From contig BMAT01004790.1 in assembly GCA_019649035.1 (NCBI GenBank), positions 166,663 to 230,662 on the forward strand: DNA of 64,000 bases, given 5' to 3'. A program made the translations under genes and the position numbers. The notes beneath the pieces are model-generated. The model did not search any database. It had not been told where the DNA came from and was given only the letters and a program-made list of their open reading frames with translations. Position 1 is the stretch's first letter. Every line of letters starts with the position of its first letter. This stretch comes from Elysia marginata. Taxonomy: Eukaryota > Mollusca > Gastropoda > Plakobranchidae. Shown here piece after piece: positions 29,377 to 38,165 of this stretch.

Positions 29377-29799
29377 ATGGAAGCTTTGATAAAATCAGTT
29401 CAGGATAATCTTATTGAGAAAAATAATTTCGATAGTTTTTCGGTTGGAGATACCGTTACTATCTACTACGAAATTAAAGAAGGAGAAAAGAAACGAACCC
29501 AGTTTTTTAGAGGGGTGGTTATACAAAAAAAAGGAACGGGAGCTACAAAAACTTTTACAATTCGCAAGATGTCTGGAACAGTAGGTGTTGAGAGGGTTTT
29601 CCCCATAAATATGCCTGCAATTCAGAGAATAGAGGTCAACAAAAGAGGAAAGGTAAGACAGTCTAAAATATTATATTTCAGAGAGTTGAGAGGCAAAAAG
29701 GCGCGTATCAAAGAGCCTCTTAGGAGTTCTAAAAAGCAGGAGCGTAGCGCAACAAAACTAAAACCAACAAAATCAAAAGTAGAAGTCAGAGAACAATAG
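29377..29799 (+). CDS. rplS: 50S ribosomal protein L19
   Basis: MEALIKSVQDNLIEKNNF is the usual L19 start; a longer frame from 29326 begins in the promoter and is rejected. Core motifs are FSVGDTVTIYYEIKEG, FRGVVIQKKGTG, FTIRKMSGTVGVERVFPINMP and RGKVRQSKILYFRELRGKKARI. The protein is 140 aa, with a lysine-rich C-terminal tail of about 25 residues, as often in flavobacteria. L19 sits at the 30S-50S interface. It stands alone here, not in the usual trmD operon. Confidence 0.96.
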   Translation: MEALIKSVQDNLIEKNNFDSFSVGDTVTIYYEIKEGEKKRTQFFRGVVIQKKGTGATKTFTIRKMSGTVGVERVFPINMPAIQRIEVNKRGKVRQSKILYFRELRGKKARIKEPLRSSKKQERSATKLKPTKSKVEVREQ

Positions 29800-29847
29800 G
29801 CTCTTAGGATTTTCCCCCTATTTTTTTGAATGCTTAACAGACAATAA

Positions 29848-30609
29848 ATGGCTACATACAAGAAAAAAAATAAGGATAAGATTGCCCCAAAAGGTGCAGA
29901 GGAGAAGAGTTCGGTTGCAGAATTATTCAAAAACTTAGACAGCGGAGCCTCTCGATCAGAACAGTGGGTTTTAAAAAATCAAAAGTTTATCTCTGCGTTT
30001 CTTATAGTGGGAGTAGCACTTGCTCTTGGGTATTGGGGATATACGCGATATATTAAAATGCCAAAAGAACAGGAAGGGGTAAAAGCTTCTTCAAACTTGG
30101 AAAGATTATTTGAAAAGGCAGTCAATTCTGCCATAACCAGAGAGAGAGATTCTCTATTTAAACTCGTACTAGAGGGAACCGAAGAGTACTTGGGGGTGCT
30201 AGCGGTGATAGATGAATACAGTGGCACAGATGTAGCAAACCTGTCGTATTACAAGGCAGGGATTAGCTTTTTTAACCTTCGGAAATACGATGAGGCGATA
30301 TCTTGTCTCAAAAAATTTGATTCCAAGGGAGATGCACTTTTAGGGTCTTTGTCTTTGATGAACATAGGCGACTCCTTTGTACAGCTTGACAAGTTGGAGG
30401 AAGGCTTGGAATACTACAAAAAAGCAGTGGCATACAACAACAATACACTCTCTGTTCCAGTAGCACTATTCAAGGCAGGGCAGGTAGCGCTGGATTTGGG
30501 TAAAAAAGAAGACGCAACAGAGATTTTTAAAACTATAAGGGAAGATTTTCCTAAATCCGAAGAAGCCAGGAATATAGATGTTTATATTGCACAGGCTTTA
30601 TCTTTGTAG
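29848..30609 (+). CDS. Membrane-anchored TPR protein (YfgM-like)
   Basis: A basic, low-complexity start (KKKNKDKIAPK) precedes one membrane helix (ISAFLIVGVALALGYWGYT, residues ~50-70). The rest is a TPR-like periplasmic domain: LSYYKAGISFFNLRKYDEAISCL, EGLEYYKKAVA, VALFKAGQVALDLGKKEDA. The layout resembles YfgM/BamD-like helper proteins that scaffold envelope chaperones. It abuts ribH with zero gap, as in many flavobacteria. The exact role is not established. Confidence 0.8.
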   Translation: MATYKKKNKDKIAPKGAEEKSSVAELFKNLDSGASRSEQWVLKNQKFISAFLIVGVALALGYWGYTRYIKMPKEQEGVKASSNLERLFEKAVNSAITRERDSLFKLVLEGTEEYLGVLAVIDEYSGTDVANLSYYKAGISFFNLRKYDEAISCLKKFDSKGDALLGSLSLMNIGDSFVQLDKLEEGLEYYKKAVAYNNNTLSVPVALFKAGQVALDLGKKEDATEIFKTIREDFPKSEEARNIDVYIAQALSL

Positions 30610-31104
30610 ATGACAACACGTTTCAGAGAACTTTCTCAGCTTGACTGCTCTTGCCTTGAGGTAAATCCAGAATGGAAAATAGGAATTGTGGTTTCTGAGT
30701 GGAATGACACTATTACCGAAGGGTTATTTGAAGGGGTTCAAAATACGCTACTTAAGGTTGGCATTAAAAGTTCTAATATTCACCGTCTGAATGTACCGGG
30801 TAGCTTTGAGCTCGTATTTGGAGCAAAAAAACTTATAAAAACAGCCAAATACAAGGTAATAATAGCTATTGGTAGCCTTATTAAGGGAGAGACAGACCAC
30901 TTTCATTATGTGGCAAATGCTACTTCTTTGGGCATAAAAGACCTGAATATTCATTATGACATACCGACTATTTTTTGTGTGCTCACTGATGACACCCGAA
31001 AGCAGTCAGAGGAAAGAAGCGGAGGGAAATATGGTAATAAAGGGGTAGAAGCAGCAGTTACAGCCATAAAAATGGTTAATTTAGCGGAGGAAAAGAAAGT
31101 TTAA
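30610..31104 (+). CDS. ribH: 6,7-dimethyl-8-ribityllumazine synthase
   Basis: RibH condenses 5-amino-6-ribitylaminouracil with dihydroxybutanone phosphate, the step before riboflavin synthase. Family motifs are GIVVSEWNDTITEGLFEG, NVPGSFELVFGAKKL, AIGSLIKGETDHFHYVA with the catalytic histidine, and TIFCVLTDDTRKQSEERSGG. The 164 residues form the usual icosahedral or pentameric subunit. The ATG follows the TPR stop directly, so the two are co-translated. Confidence 0.95.
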   Translation: MTTRFRELSQLDCSCLEVNPEWKIGIVVSEWNDTITEGLFEGVQNTLLKVGIKSSNIHRLNVPGSFELVFGAKKLIKTAKYKVIIAIGSLIKGETDHFHYVANATSLGIKDLNIHYDIPTIFCVLTDDTRKQSEERSGGKYGNKGVEAAVTAIKMVNLAEEKKV

Positions 31105-31109
31105 CCTAA

Positions 31110-31370
31110 ATGAAACTCCCCACTCTGTTCAGACAACAAGGAAACAAAAGGTTTAGCTATACCCCCCGCTATTACGACAAAAATTTGGAAAGGCGACAAA
31201 AACTTACAAATATGGAGGATAACTGCTCATACAGTTTATTGAAGCAAAAGCGTTCGTACAGAGAGAATTGGGAGTCAGTTAGAACCACTCAAAGAAAATC
31301 TAAAATTCGTCTGTTGGTTATTTTGGTTTTTCTTTTGATGTTTGTATGGGTTGCGATTAGATACATATAG
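31110..31370 (+). CDS. Small single-pass membrane protein between ribH and mutL
   Basis: The 86-residue protein has a basic, tyrosine-rich cytoplasmic part (RFSYTPRYYD, KQKRSYRENWESVR) and one C-terminal membrane helix (IRLLVILVFLLMFVWVAI). Proteins of this size occur at the same place in flavobacterial genomes and are sometimes mislabelled 'riboflavin synthase beta'. No function is known. It starts 5 bp after ribH. Confidence 0.75.
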   Translation: MKLPTLFRQQGNKRFSYTPRYYDKNLERRQKLTNMEDNCSYSLLKQKRSYRENWESVRTTQRKSKIRLLVILVFLLMFVWVAIRYI

Positions 31371-31387
31371 AGAGATGCCTTGAAAGG

Positions 31388-33175
31388 GTGGATATTATAC
31401 AACTTTTACCGGATCATATAGCTAACCAAATAGCGGCGGGGGAGGTTGTACAGCGACCTGCCTCCGTAGTCAAAGAACTTTTGGAAAATGCTATTGACGC
31501 TAAATCTAAAACCATCAAACTAATTGTGAAAGATGCTGGGAAAACGCTCATTCAGGTTGTAGATGATGGCAGAGGCATGAGCATAACAGATGCTAGAATG
31601 GCTTTTGAAAGACATGCAACCTCAAAAATAAAGGCTAACGAAGACTTATTCAACCTCACCACCAAAGGCTTTAGAGGAGAGGCGCTCGCATCAATTGTGG
31701 CAGTCTCTCAAATAGAACTTAACACAGCCGTTGCAGACAACCCCATAGGAACATTGATAAAAATAGAGGGGAGTAAGATTACCTCTCAAGAAAATTCGGT
31801 TACCCCAAAAGGCACATCCATAGCCGTAAAAAATCTGTTTTACAATACTCCCGCGAGGCGTAATTTCCTCAAATCAGATGGCGTAGAACTAAAGCACATT
31901 ATTGATGAGTTTCAACGGGTAGCATTGCCACATCCAGATATCAATTTTAGGATGTATCATAATGGTAGTGAGGTTTTTAACCTTATAAAAGATAGTTTTA
32001 AAAGGCGTATCATTCAAATTTTTGGGAACAAAACGGAGGGAAAATTGGTTTCTTTGGGAGAGAAAACTAGCATTCTGAAACTATCAGGATTTGTATACAA
32101 GCCGGAGTTTGCGAGGAAACACAAGGGTGAACAGTTTTTCTTTGTAAACAATCGTTTTATTAAAAGCAGTTATTTTCACCATGCTATTATGGGTGCTTTT
32201 GAGGGGTTGCTCAGAGAGAAAACACAACCTGGATATTTTGTCAATTTTGAAGTAGACCCTAAAACAATAGACATCAATATCCACCCTACCAAGACAGAAA
32301 TCAAATTTGAGGATGAGCAGATAATTTACACTGTTCTAAAATCTGCAGTAAAGCATAGTTTGGGGCAATATAATATAGCCCCGAGCTTGGATTTTTCTAC
32401 TAATAAATCTTTGGAAATACCCTACTCTTATAATAATAAAGTGCCTCAAATTCCCAAATTGAAAGTCAATAAAGACTATAATCCCTTCAATAATAAGTCC
32501 ACAAGACGCAAGGAATCAAACTGGGATAGTCTCTATCACGGGCTTGGAGAATCTTCCAAAATTGAGATAGATTCAGAACAGGAAGTATCCTCTATATTTG
32601 AAGATAAAGACCTGCAACAAGGTTTTACCTTTCAAATAAAAGATAAATATATTTTAACCACTATCAAATCAGGGCTTGTAGTTATCAACCAAAACAGAGC
32701 ACACCAAAGGGTACTTTATGAACAGTTTAAAAAAGATATTCAAGAGGGTACAACGGCACAACATTTGATATTTCCTATTACGATAAATTTTGGAAAGGGC
32801 GATATGAAAATTCTTTCTATTGCTAGGAAAGACTTGGAATCCATCGGATTTTTATTTGATAAATTTGAGACTGAAACCCTTACTGTTACAGCTATCCCAA
32901 ATGGGCTTTCAGAAAAAGATATAAACTATATCTTTGAGTCTATCATTTCAGACTATAGAGGAAGTCATGGAGCTACAGGTTTTGATATAAAAGATGTGTT
33001 GTCAAAAAATATATGCAAGTCTGCTAGTATCAAAAATGGAGTTCGCTTGAACAAGAAAGAACAGGAGCAACTTGTAAATGATTTATTTGCCTGCACAGAT
33101 TCTAATTTTTCACCATTTGGAAAAAAGGTTTTTGCGGAAATAAAGATAGACGAGATAGATAATAAATTAAATTGA
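31388..33175 (+). CDS. mutL: DNA mismatch repair protein MutL
   Basis: The GHKL ATPase core is intact: IANQIAAGEVVQRPASVVKELLENAIDA, VDDGRGM, ATSKI and GFRGEALASI. The C-terminal dimerisation domain starts near residue 410. The stretch that aligns with the MutL endonuclease motif (DQHAxxExxxxE in nuclease-bearing MutL) reads NQNRAHQRVLYEQF, so the metal-binding Asp, His and Glu pattern is not kept. GTG start at 31388, preceded by AAAGG; IIQLLPDHIANQIAAGEV is the normal N-terminus. Confidence 0.94.
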   Translation: MDIIQLLPDHIANQIAAGEVVQRPASVVKELLENAIDAKSKTIKLIVKDAGKTLIQVVDDGRGMSITDARMAFERHATSKIKANEDLFNLTTKGFRGEALASIVAVSQIELNTAVADNPIGTLIKIEGSKITSQENSVTPKGTSIAVKNLFYNTPARRNFLKSDGVELKHIIDEFQRVALPHPDINFRMYHNGSEVFNLIKDSFKRRIIQIFGNKTEGKLVSLGEKTSILKLSGFVYKPEFARKHKGEQFFFVNNRFIKSSYFHHAIMGAFEGLLREKTQPGYFVNFEVDPKTIDINIHPTKTEIKFEDEQIIYTVLKSAVKHSLGQYNIAPSLDFSTNKSLEIPYSYNNKVPQIPKLKVNKDYNPFNNKSTRRKESNWDSLYHGLGESSKIEIDSEQEVSSIFEDKDLQQGFTFQIKDKYILTTIKSGLVVINQNRAHQRVLYEQFKKDIQEGTTAQHLIFPITINFGKGDMKILSIARKDLESIGFLFDKFETETLTVTAIPNGLSEKDINYIFESIISDYRGSHGATGFDIKDVLSKNICKSASIKNGVRLNKKEQEQLVNDLFACTDSNFSPFGKKVFAEIKIDEIDNKLN

Positions 33176-33176
33176 G

Positions 33177-33917
33177 ATGAGGCAATTACCAGAAGCAGTT
33201 AAGCATTTGTTACTTATCAATATTATATTTTTTTTCGCCACGCAGATGTTTGGAGACAATATGTACGCCCTTTTTTCCCTTTGGTTTCCCCTGAATGCGC
33301 ACTTTGAGGTATGGCAAATTTTAACCTATATGTTTATGCACGGTAGCTTTATGCACATCTTTTTTAATATGTACGCTCTTTGGGCTTTTGGGAGTCCGCT
33401 GGAAAGAATGTGGGGGAGAAACAAATTTTTGTTTTTCTACATTTCTTCAGGTTTAGGGGCTGCATTTATCCATATTATGGTGAGCTATTATAGTTTTCAG
33501 TCTGTGTTTGATAGCCTTGTAACTGCCGGCATTATTAGTGAAGACATCCTTGCATTGTTGTCCGAAGGAAGATATAGCCCTTATTGGTATAAAATAGCTT
33601 CGGGAGATGTCAATGAGATGATAGCGGCTTTTGTTACACCTGCTGTGGGTGCCTCTGGGGCTATTTACGGTTTGTTAGTTGCCTTTGCAATGCTATTTCC
33701 CAACGCTGAGTTATTTCTATTATTCATCCCATTCCCCATAAAGGCGAAGTATTTTATCCCTATTTTGGTGGGGCTAGATTTGTTTTCTGGGGTTACGGGC
33801 TATAGTATTTTTGGTGGGGGGATAGCCCACTTTGCACATGTTGGGGGGGCTCTTTTTGGCTTTATTATGATATGGTATTGGAAGAAAAATTATTTTAACA
33901 AAAATCGTTGGTATTAG
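33177..33917 (+). CDS. Rhomboid intramembrane serine protease (active type)
   Basis: Six or so membrane segments with the rhomboid marks: MHGSFMHIFFNMYALWAFG (HxxxN in TM2), AVGASGAIYG with the catalytic serine (~residue 161), and AHFAHVGGALFG with the catalytic histidine (~residue 220). It should cleave membrane proteins inside the lipid bilayer; substrate unknown. It starts 1 bp after mutL, and a second rhomboid-like gene follows 4 bp later. Confidence 0.92.
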   Translation: MRQLPEAVKHLLLINIIFFFATQMFGDNMYALFSLWFPLNAHFEVWQILTYMFMHGSFMHIFFNMYALWAFGSPLERMWGRNKFLFFYISSGLGAAFIHIMVSYYSFQSVFDSLVTAGIISEDILALLSEGRYSPYWYKIASGDVNEMIAAFVTPAVGASGAIYGLLVAFAMLFPNAELFLLFIPFPIKAKYFIPILVGLDLFSGVTGYSIFGGGIAHFAHVGGALFGFIMIWYWKKNYFNKNRWY

Positions 33918-33921
33918 TACT

Positions 33922-34785
33922 ATGGGTATAATTAAAAAATTACGGTATCGCTACGCCACTTTGACTCTGTACGAGAAAATTATTGCTATTAATGTTTTGG
34001 TCTTCTTCTTTCAGAGTATCTTTATTTACTTCTTTAACATTCCAGAGTGGGTGCAAGCAAGACTGTTTGGACTTACGAAAGACTCTATTTTTCTCCCTTG
34101 GTCATTGGTTACCTATGCTTTTTTACACGATAATTTGATGCAGTTGTTTATGAACTCTGTAATACTCTATTTTTCTGGTCAGGCATTTATGAACTTGCTC
34201 AGTGGCAGGTATTTTTTAAATGTATTTTTCAGTTGTGTTCTTGTACCTGCCATACTGTTTTTACTCCTTCAGGTACTATTCCCAAGTCTGATAAAAGGTT
34301 TTGCCTATGTCGGTTCTCAGGCTGTAAGTTTTGGGGTTCTATTTTTTGTAGTGGGTTATATGGGCTATAAAGAGGTTCGCATTTTTATTATCAGAATAAA
34401 GTTATGGCAAATAGGACTTTTCATTGCAGGCATCAAGGTTTTGGGGGTAATCGCTGGAGCCCCTCCCTCACTTTATGTCGAAGTATTTGCCATAGCCTTG
34501 GGGTATCTCTATGCCAAACAACTCCAAAAGGGTAATGACATAGGCTCATGGATTGGAAAAATTGGAGATTGGATACTCCGTTTAATGACTCCTAAAAAAT
34601 CTTTTAAGAATTCCTCTCATCTTAATCGAAAAAAAACCAAAAAAGCTTCCAATTCTAAAAATAAATCTAAGTGGGAAAGGAAAATAGATAAAATATTAGA
34701 TAAAATAAGTGAAACTGGTTACGAGAGCCTCACGGATGAGGAAAAACATCTGCTCTTTGAACAAGATGATGAAGATAAACAATAA
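33922..34785 (+). CDS. Rhomboid-like protein, catalytic residues apparently lost, DUF6576 C-terminus
   Basis: The membrane core resembles rhomboids (YAFLHDNLMQLFMNSVILYFSGQAF matches the TM2 region), but where the partner gene has GASGAIYG this one reads GSQAVSFG, replacing the catalytic serine, and where AHxGGALFG is expected it reads VEVFAIALGYLY, lacking the histidine. The tail (WERKIDKILDKISETGYESLTDEEKHLLFEQ) is the conserved helical end found on flavobacterial second rhomboids. It may act as a pseudoprotease partner of the gene just upstream, or be diverging. The frame is intact. Confidence 0.75.
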   Translation: MGIIKKLRYRYATLTLYEKIIAINVLVFFFQSIFIYFFNIPEWVQARLFGLTKDSIFLPWSLVTYAFLHDNLMQLFMNSVILYFSGQAFMNLLSGRYFLNVFFSCVLVPAILFLLLQVLFPSLIKGFAYVGSQAVSFGVLFFVVGYMGYKEVRIFIIRIKLWQIGLFIAGIKVLGVIAGAPPSLYVEVFAIALGYLYAKQLQKGNDIGSWIGKIGDWILRLMTPKKSFKNSSHLNRKKTKKASNSKNKSKWERKIDKILDKISETGYESLTDEEKHLLFEQDDEDKQ

Positions 34786-34788
34786 CGG

Positions 34789-35826
34789 ATGATGAAATGG
34801 GGAATTGTTGTTTCGGATAGGGTTGTATTTTTTATCAATATATTGCTTTGCGTATTTATTTTGTTAGCTTATTGCGTCAGCTTTTCGGTAGTTGAGATGT
34901 ATCCCTCACTAGCCTTTTTAACATTGTTATTTCCATTTTTTTTAGTTTTTAATTTTGTATTTGTAATCTATTGGCTATTACGTTTTAAGGTTTATATATT
35001 GCTCTCTCTTTCAGTTTTTTTGGCTAGTCTTGGCAAAATCAATCAATTTTATAAACTTACGGATTCAGAAAATTCATCCGAAACCTTTGGTGAAAGGCTC
35101 AGTATTATAACCTACAATGTGAGACTGTTAAATAAGTTTGGTTGGATAAAGGATGGGCATATAACCGAAAAAGTAAAGCAGTTTATAGACACCCAAAATT
35201 CTGATATTGTTTGCTTTCAGGAATTTGACTTTGAAAAGATAAACCTGTTTGATAATTACACTTGGAAGGCTTTCAACCACAAAAAAGATGACGGCAAAAA
35301 GCACGGGCAGGTAATCCTCTCTAAGTTGCCGATCTGCAATATTGGGATACTAAAATTTCCCAATACTTCAAATAACGCGATCTATACAGATGTGGTGGCA
35401 GGTAGGGACACCATTCGCATATATAATGTATATATGCAATCTCCAAAGGTAAGTCGCTATGTAGAAAATAAGTCCACTGAAAAGCCAAAGATTGTACTTA
35501 AAAAAGTAGAAAAAACATTTGAAGCACAACAAAAGCAGGTCCATGTTATCAAAGAGAGTTTTGGGAACTGCCATTATAAAAAAATTATTTGTGGAGACTT
35601 TAACAACACTGCTTTTTCCTATACCTATCGGCAATTGAGTGAGGATATGAAAGACTCTTTTAACGAATCAGGAAAGGGCTTTGGAAAGACTTACGAGATA
35701 ATAGATATAGTCCCTTTGAGGATAGATTTTGTCTTGGTAGATCCCCGTATTCAAGTGTATCATCATACTAACTTCAAACAAAAGTTTTCCGACCACTTTC
35801 CTATAAAAGTAGGTATAGGATTTTAA
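34789..35826 (+). CDS. Endonuclease/exonuclease/phosphatase family membrane protein
   Basis: Three hydrophobic segments in the first ~85 residues anchor a C-terminal EEP domain. Domain marks are LSIITYNVRLLNKFG (Asn of the active site), DIVCFQEFDF (metal Glu), IICGDFNNTAFSYTYR (GDFN, catalytic Asp/Asn), RIDFVLVDP and FSDHFPIKVGI (SDH, catalytic Asp/His). The active site looks complete. The substrate (nucleic acid, phosphoinositide-like or other phosphodiester) cannot be told. Last gene of the recG-side block, in tandem with both rhomboids (3 bp gap). Confidence 0.88.
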   Translation: MMKWGIVVSDRVVFFINILLCVFILLAYCVSFSVVEMYPSLAFLTLLFPFFLVFNFVFVIYWLLRFKVYILLSLSVFLASLGKINQFYKLTDSENSSETFGERLSIITYNVRLLNKFGWIKDGHITEKVKQFIDTQNSDIVCFQEFDFEKINLFDNYTWKAFNHKKDDGKKHGQVILSKLPICNIGILKFPNTSNNAIYTDVVAGRDTIRIYNVYMQSPKVSRYVENKSTEKPKIVLKKVEKTFEAQQKQVHVIKESFGNCHYKKIICGDFNNTAFSYTYRQLSEDMKDSFNESGKGFGKTYEIIDIVPLRIDFVLVDPRIQVYHHTNFKQKFSDHFPIKVGIGF

Positions 35827-35857
35827 AATTTGCTACACTGTAAAGATTACCCTTAAA

Positions 35858-37237
35858 CTATCCTAAAGTGTTTAAAATCAATTTCTTAGCGTCTTTTTCA
35901 GAAACGGTAGTTTGTACTCCTGTAAGCATATTTTTTATAGTAATATGATTTCCTTTTAGTTCTTCTTCCCCTACAATCGCTACGAACCTGACACCTCTTC
36001 TGTTGGCATAGGCGAGTTGTTTTTTCATCTTTGTTTTTTCGGGAAATAGGAAGGCATTGATGTTATTTTTTCTGAACCTGTTAATGATATTTAGCGTGTG
36101 GATATTTTCTGCCTCTCCAAGATTTAAAAATAATACTTCTCTATTTTCTAAAAGTGTTTTTGGAAAGAGGTTAAGTTGCTCCAAAACAATGTGTATTCTG
36201 TCCAAACCAAAAGAAATGCCTACACCCCCAAGTCTACCATAAGATCCAAATGTTTCTGTCAGATTGTCATACCTACCCCCCCCCCCGATAGAGCCTATTT
36301 CTACGCCTTTTGCCATCACTTCAAATATAGAACCAGTGTAGTATTGTAGCCCCCTTGCCAAAGAAATGTCCAAACATATATCTAAGGTTTGGAGGTTTAT
36401 TTGATCTACAGTTTTGAATATAAATTCCAATTCTGAGATGCCCTCTTTTCCCCTCGGAGATGATGACAACTTTGTTTTTAGAAGATCTATTTTCTCCCTA
36501 TTATTACCTTCAAAAAGGACAATTTCTAAAATATTTGTGCAAACCTCACCACTTATACCCTTACTTTTGAGTTCCTCTAATACGCTATCTTTCCCTATTT
36601 TGTTAATTTTATCTAAAGACACACTAAACGCCTTAAACATATCTTCTACCCCAAAAGTCTCGCAAATTCCGTAGAGGATTTTTCGATTGTTTAGGCTTAG
36701 TTGTGCGGGCAGACTTAAGTTTGTAAATACGGCATCGTAGAGCTGTAAAAACTCCACCTCTTGTAAAAGGGAAGTAGATCCTATCACATCAGCATCACAT
36801 TGGTAAAACTCTCTAAAACGCCCCTTTTGTGGTCTATCGGCTCGCCAAACGGGTTGTATTTGAAACCTTTTGAAAGGGAATGTCAACAGGTGTTGGTTCA
36901 TACAGATAAACCGAGATAAGGGAATGGTGAGGTCATACCGAAGTGCCTTTTCAGAGATATATCTAGAAAGCACCTTGCTATTCTTTTCTTTATAAACATT
37001 ATGGGGCACTTTGGAGAGGTAGTTGCCGGAATTTAAAATTTTGAAGATGAGATTATCGCCTTCCTCACCATAGTTTCCAAATAGGGTTCCAGTATTTTCA
37101 AAAGCAGGCGTTTCCATCTGCTCGAAACAAAAACGCTCAAACTGTTCCCTAATGATTTCCGTGATGTAATTCCTCTGCGTAATGGCCTCCAAATTAAGGT
37201 CTTTTGTTCCTTTTGGAATACCAAGGCGTCTGGACAT
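35858..37237 (-). CDS. hisS: Histidyl-tRNA synthetase
   Basis: Class II synthetase charging tRNA-His. Motifs seen are GIPKGTKDLNLEA, motif 2 WRADRPQKGRFREFYQCDADVIG, the histidine-specific ARGLQYYTGSIFEV, and motif 3 GVGISFGLDRIHIVL. The C-terminal anticodon-binding domain follows (NREVLFLNLGE onward). At 459 aa it is normal. The GGGGRYDN stretch is encoded by an uninterrupted run of eleven G on the coding strand (36276-36286), a possible slippage site. The gene converges with the EEP gene. Confidence 0.95.
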   Translation of the reverse strand: MSRRLGIPKGTKDLNLEAITQRNYITEIIREQFERFCFEQMETPAFENTGTLFGNYGEEGDNLIFKILNSGNYLSKVPHNVYKEKNSKVLSRYISEKALRYDLTIPLSRFICMNQHLLTFPFKRFQIQPVWRADRPQKGRFREFYQCDADVIGSTSLLQEVEFLQLYDAVFTNLSLPAQLSLNNRKILYGICETFGVEDMFKAFSVSLDKINKIGKDSVLEELKSKGISGEVCTNILEIVLFEGNNREKIDLLKTKLSSSPRGKEGISELEFIFKTVDQINLQTLDICLDISLARGLQYYTGSIFEVMAKGVEIGSIGGGGRYDNLTETFGSYGRLGGVGISFGLDRIHIVLEQLNLFPKTLLENREVLFLNLGEAENIHTLNIINRFRKNNINAFLFPEKTKMKKQLAYANRRGVRFVAIVGEEELKGNHITIKNMLTGVQTTVSEKDAKKLILNTLG

Positions 37238-37282
37238 ATTTGAGTTTGTAATTTCGTATGCAAATTTATGCTATTTTAACAG

Positions 37283-37577
37283 AGATTCAACCTAGCAAAT
37301 GCGACAAATAGGAGGGAAAATATAAGGGTAGGAATTTTAAAATTTCTACCCTTAGAAAAAATATTTCCTATGAAGCGTACATATAAACAATTCACATCAG
37401 GTGCAAGGCATGAAATTTCTACTTACAAAAATGTAGTGCCTTTGTGGGCAAATAGTTACACGATATACAAAAGAAAATTAACCGGAGACCAAGAAAAAAT
37501 TAAGATTAAAATCACGAACTAAATTAGCCTACAAATAATTAATTCTTCTTAAGTTGCGCTTGATAATAATTCAAATC
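37283..37577 (+). repeat. Dispersed hairpin element, copy R1
   Basis: About 295 bp, bordered by GATTCAACCTAGCAAATGCG on the left and an imperfect inverted relative on the right (its complement reads GATTTGAATTATTATCAAGCG). It holds a 30 bp hairpin at 37324-37353 (AAGGGTAGGAATTTT with one G:U pair), then ATTTCCTATGAAGCGTACAT and GGTGCAAGGCATGAAATTTC. It aligns along its length with copy R2 at 53705-53976 and in part with R4 at 38980. No coding capacity. Confidence 0.78.
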
Positions 37578-37598
37578 TGCAGAAGCATTAAAAAAACT

Positions 37599-37620
37599 TG
37601 CCTTTTAAGAATAAAAGGCA
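37599..37620 (-). terminator. Stem-loop with T-run on the minus strand
   Basis: TGCCTTTT and AAAAGGCA form a perfect 8 bp stem with a 6-base loop; read on the minus strand it is followed by AAG and seven T. It could stop transcription coming from the tRNA region toward hisS. Confidence 0.45.
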
Positions 37621-37644
37621 TAAATCCGCACCCTGTAAATATAC

Positions 37645-37716
37645 CGTGGGTAGAGCAGTAGGTAACTCGTCGGGCTTATAACCCGAAGGTCGCTGGTTCG
37701 AGTCCAGTCCCCGCTA
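37645..37716 (+). tRNA. Initiator-type tRNA-like gene with UAU anticodon (probably a decayed tRNA-fMet)
   Basis: The D arm (TAGAGCAGTAGGTAACTC), the anticodon stem with the three G:C pairs typical of initiator tRNA (TCGGG...CCCGA), the variable loop and the T arm (GCTGG TTCGAGT CCAGT) are those of bacterial tRNA-fMet, and base pair 1:72 is a mismatch as in initiators. But the loop reads CTTATAA, giving anticodon UAU instead of CAU. The 5' acceptor strand is one base short compared with the usual CGCGGGG and no CCA is encoded (ACTT). Either it is a pseudogene or an unusual tRNA. A strong terminator follows. Confidence 0.6.
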
Positions 37717-37725
37717 CTTAATAGC

Positions 37726-37759
37726 ACGGATTGTCAAACTAAACTGGCAGTCCGTTTTT
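37726..37759 (+). terminator. Rho-independent terminator after the tRNA-like gene
   Basis: ACGGATTGTCA pairs with TGGCAGTCCGT over 11 bp (two G:U pairs), with an 8-base loop, and is followed by TTTTTCTTTT. It is the best terminator in the window and implies that the tRNA-like gene is, or recently was, transcribed. Confidence 0.8.
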
Positions 37760-38091
37760 CTTTTCCTGCGAAAAAGTATTTATGTTAATGCAAATTCTTT
37801 AGAACTCACTTCACCATTGCACTGATTAATTAAGCTTATTTTTTTAGTATTTTTCTGGTTTTATATTCCTATAATTAACTTTTAAAACTCTTTTTTTGCC
37901 GCATACTCTCTTTTTAAACTATTAAACATAATCTAGTATTTCGTTATAAATTCTAAGCAAAAATCGAATCTTAGGAAAAGATGATTGTAAATCTTTCCCA
38001 TCTATATGTAGAGATGTGTCTAACTGTATACGCTTTGTATATCTTCTTTTAGCGAACCTCCTTTAAAGCCTTTGTTTATGGGGGTTAGAAG
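37760..38091. other. A+T-rich spacer without recognisable features
   Basis: About 330 bp between the terminator and tRNA-Asn. No open frame of note, no repeat copy and no clear promoter were seen. Confidence 0.5.
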
Positions 38092-38165
38092 CTCCTCCTC
38101 TTGGGCTCGAACCAAGGACCCTCTGATTAACAGTCAGATGCTCTAACCAACTGAGCTAAGGAGGA
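38092..38165 (-). tRNA. tRNA-Asn (GTT)
   Basis: The minus strand folds as a full cloverleaf: acceptor TCCTCCT with AGGAGGA, D arm TAGCTCAGTTGGTTAGAGC, anticodon loop CTGTTAA (GTT, Asn), T arm CTTGG TTCGAGC CCAAG, discriminator G. CCA is not encoded. Confidence 0.95.
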
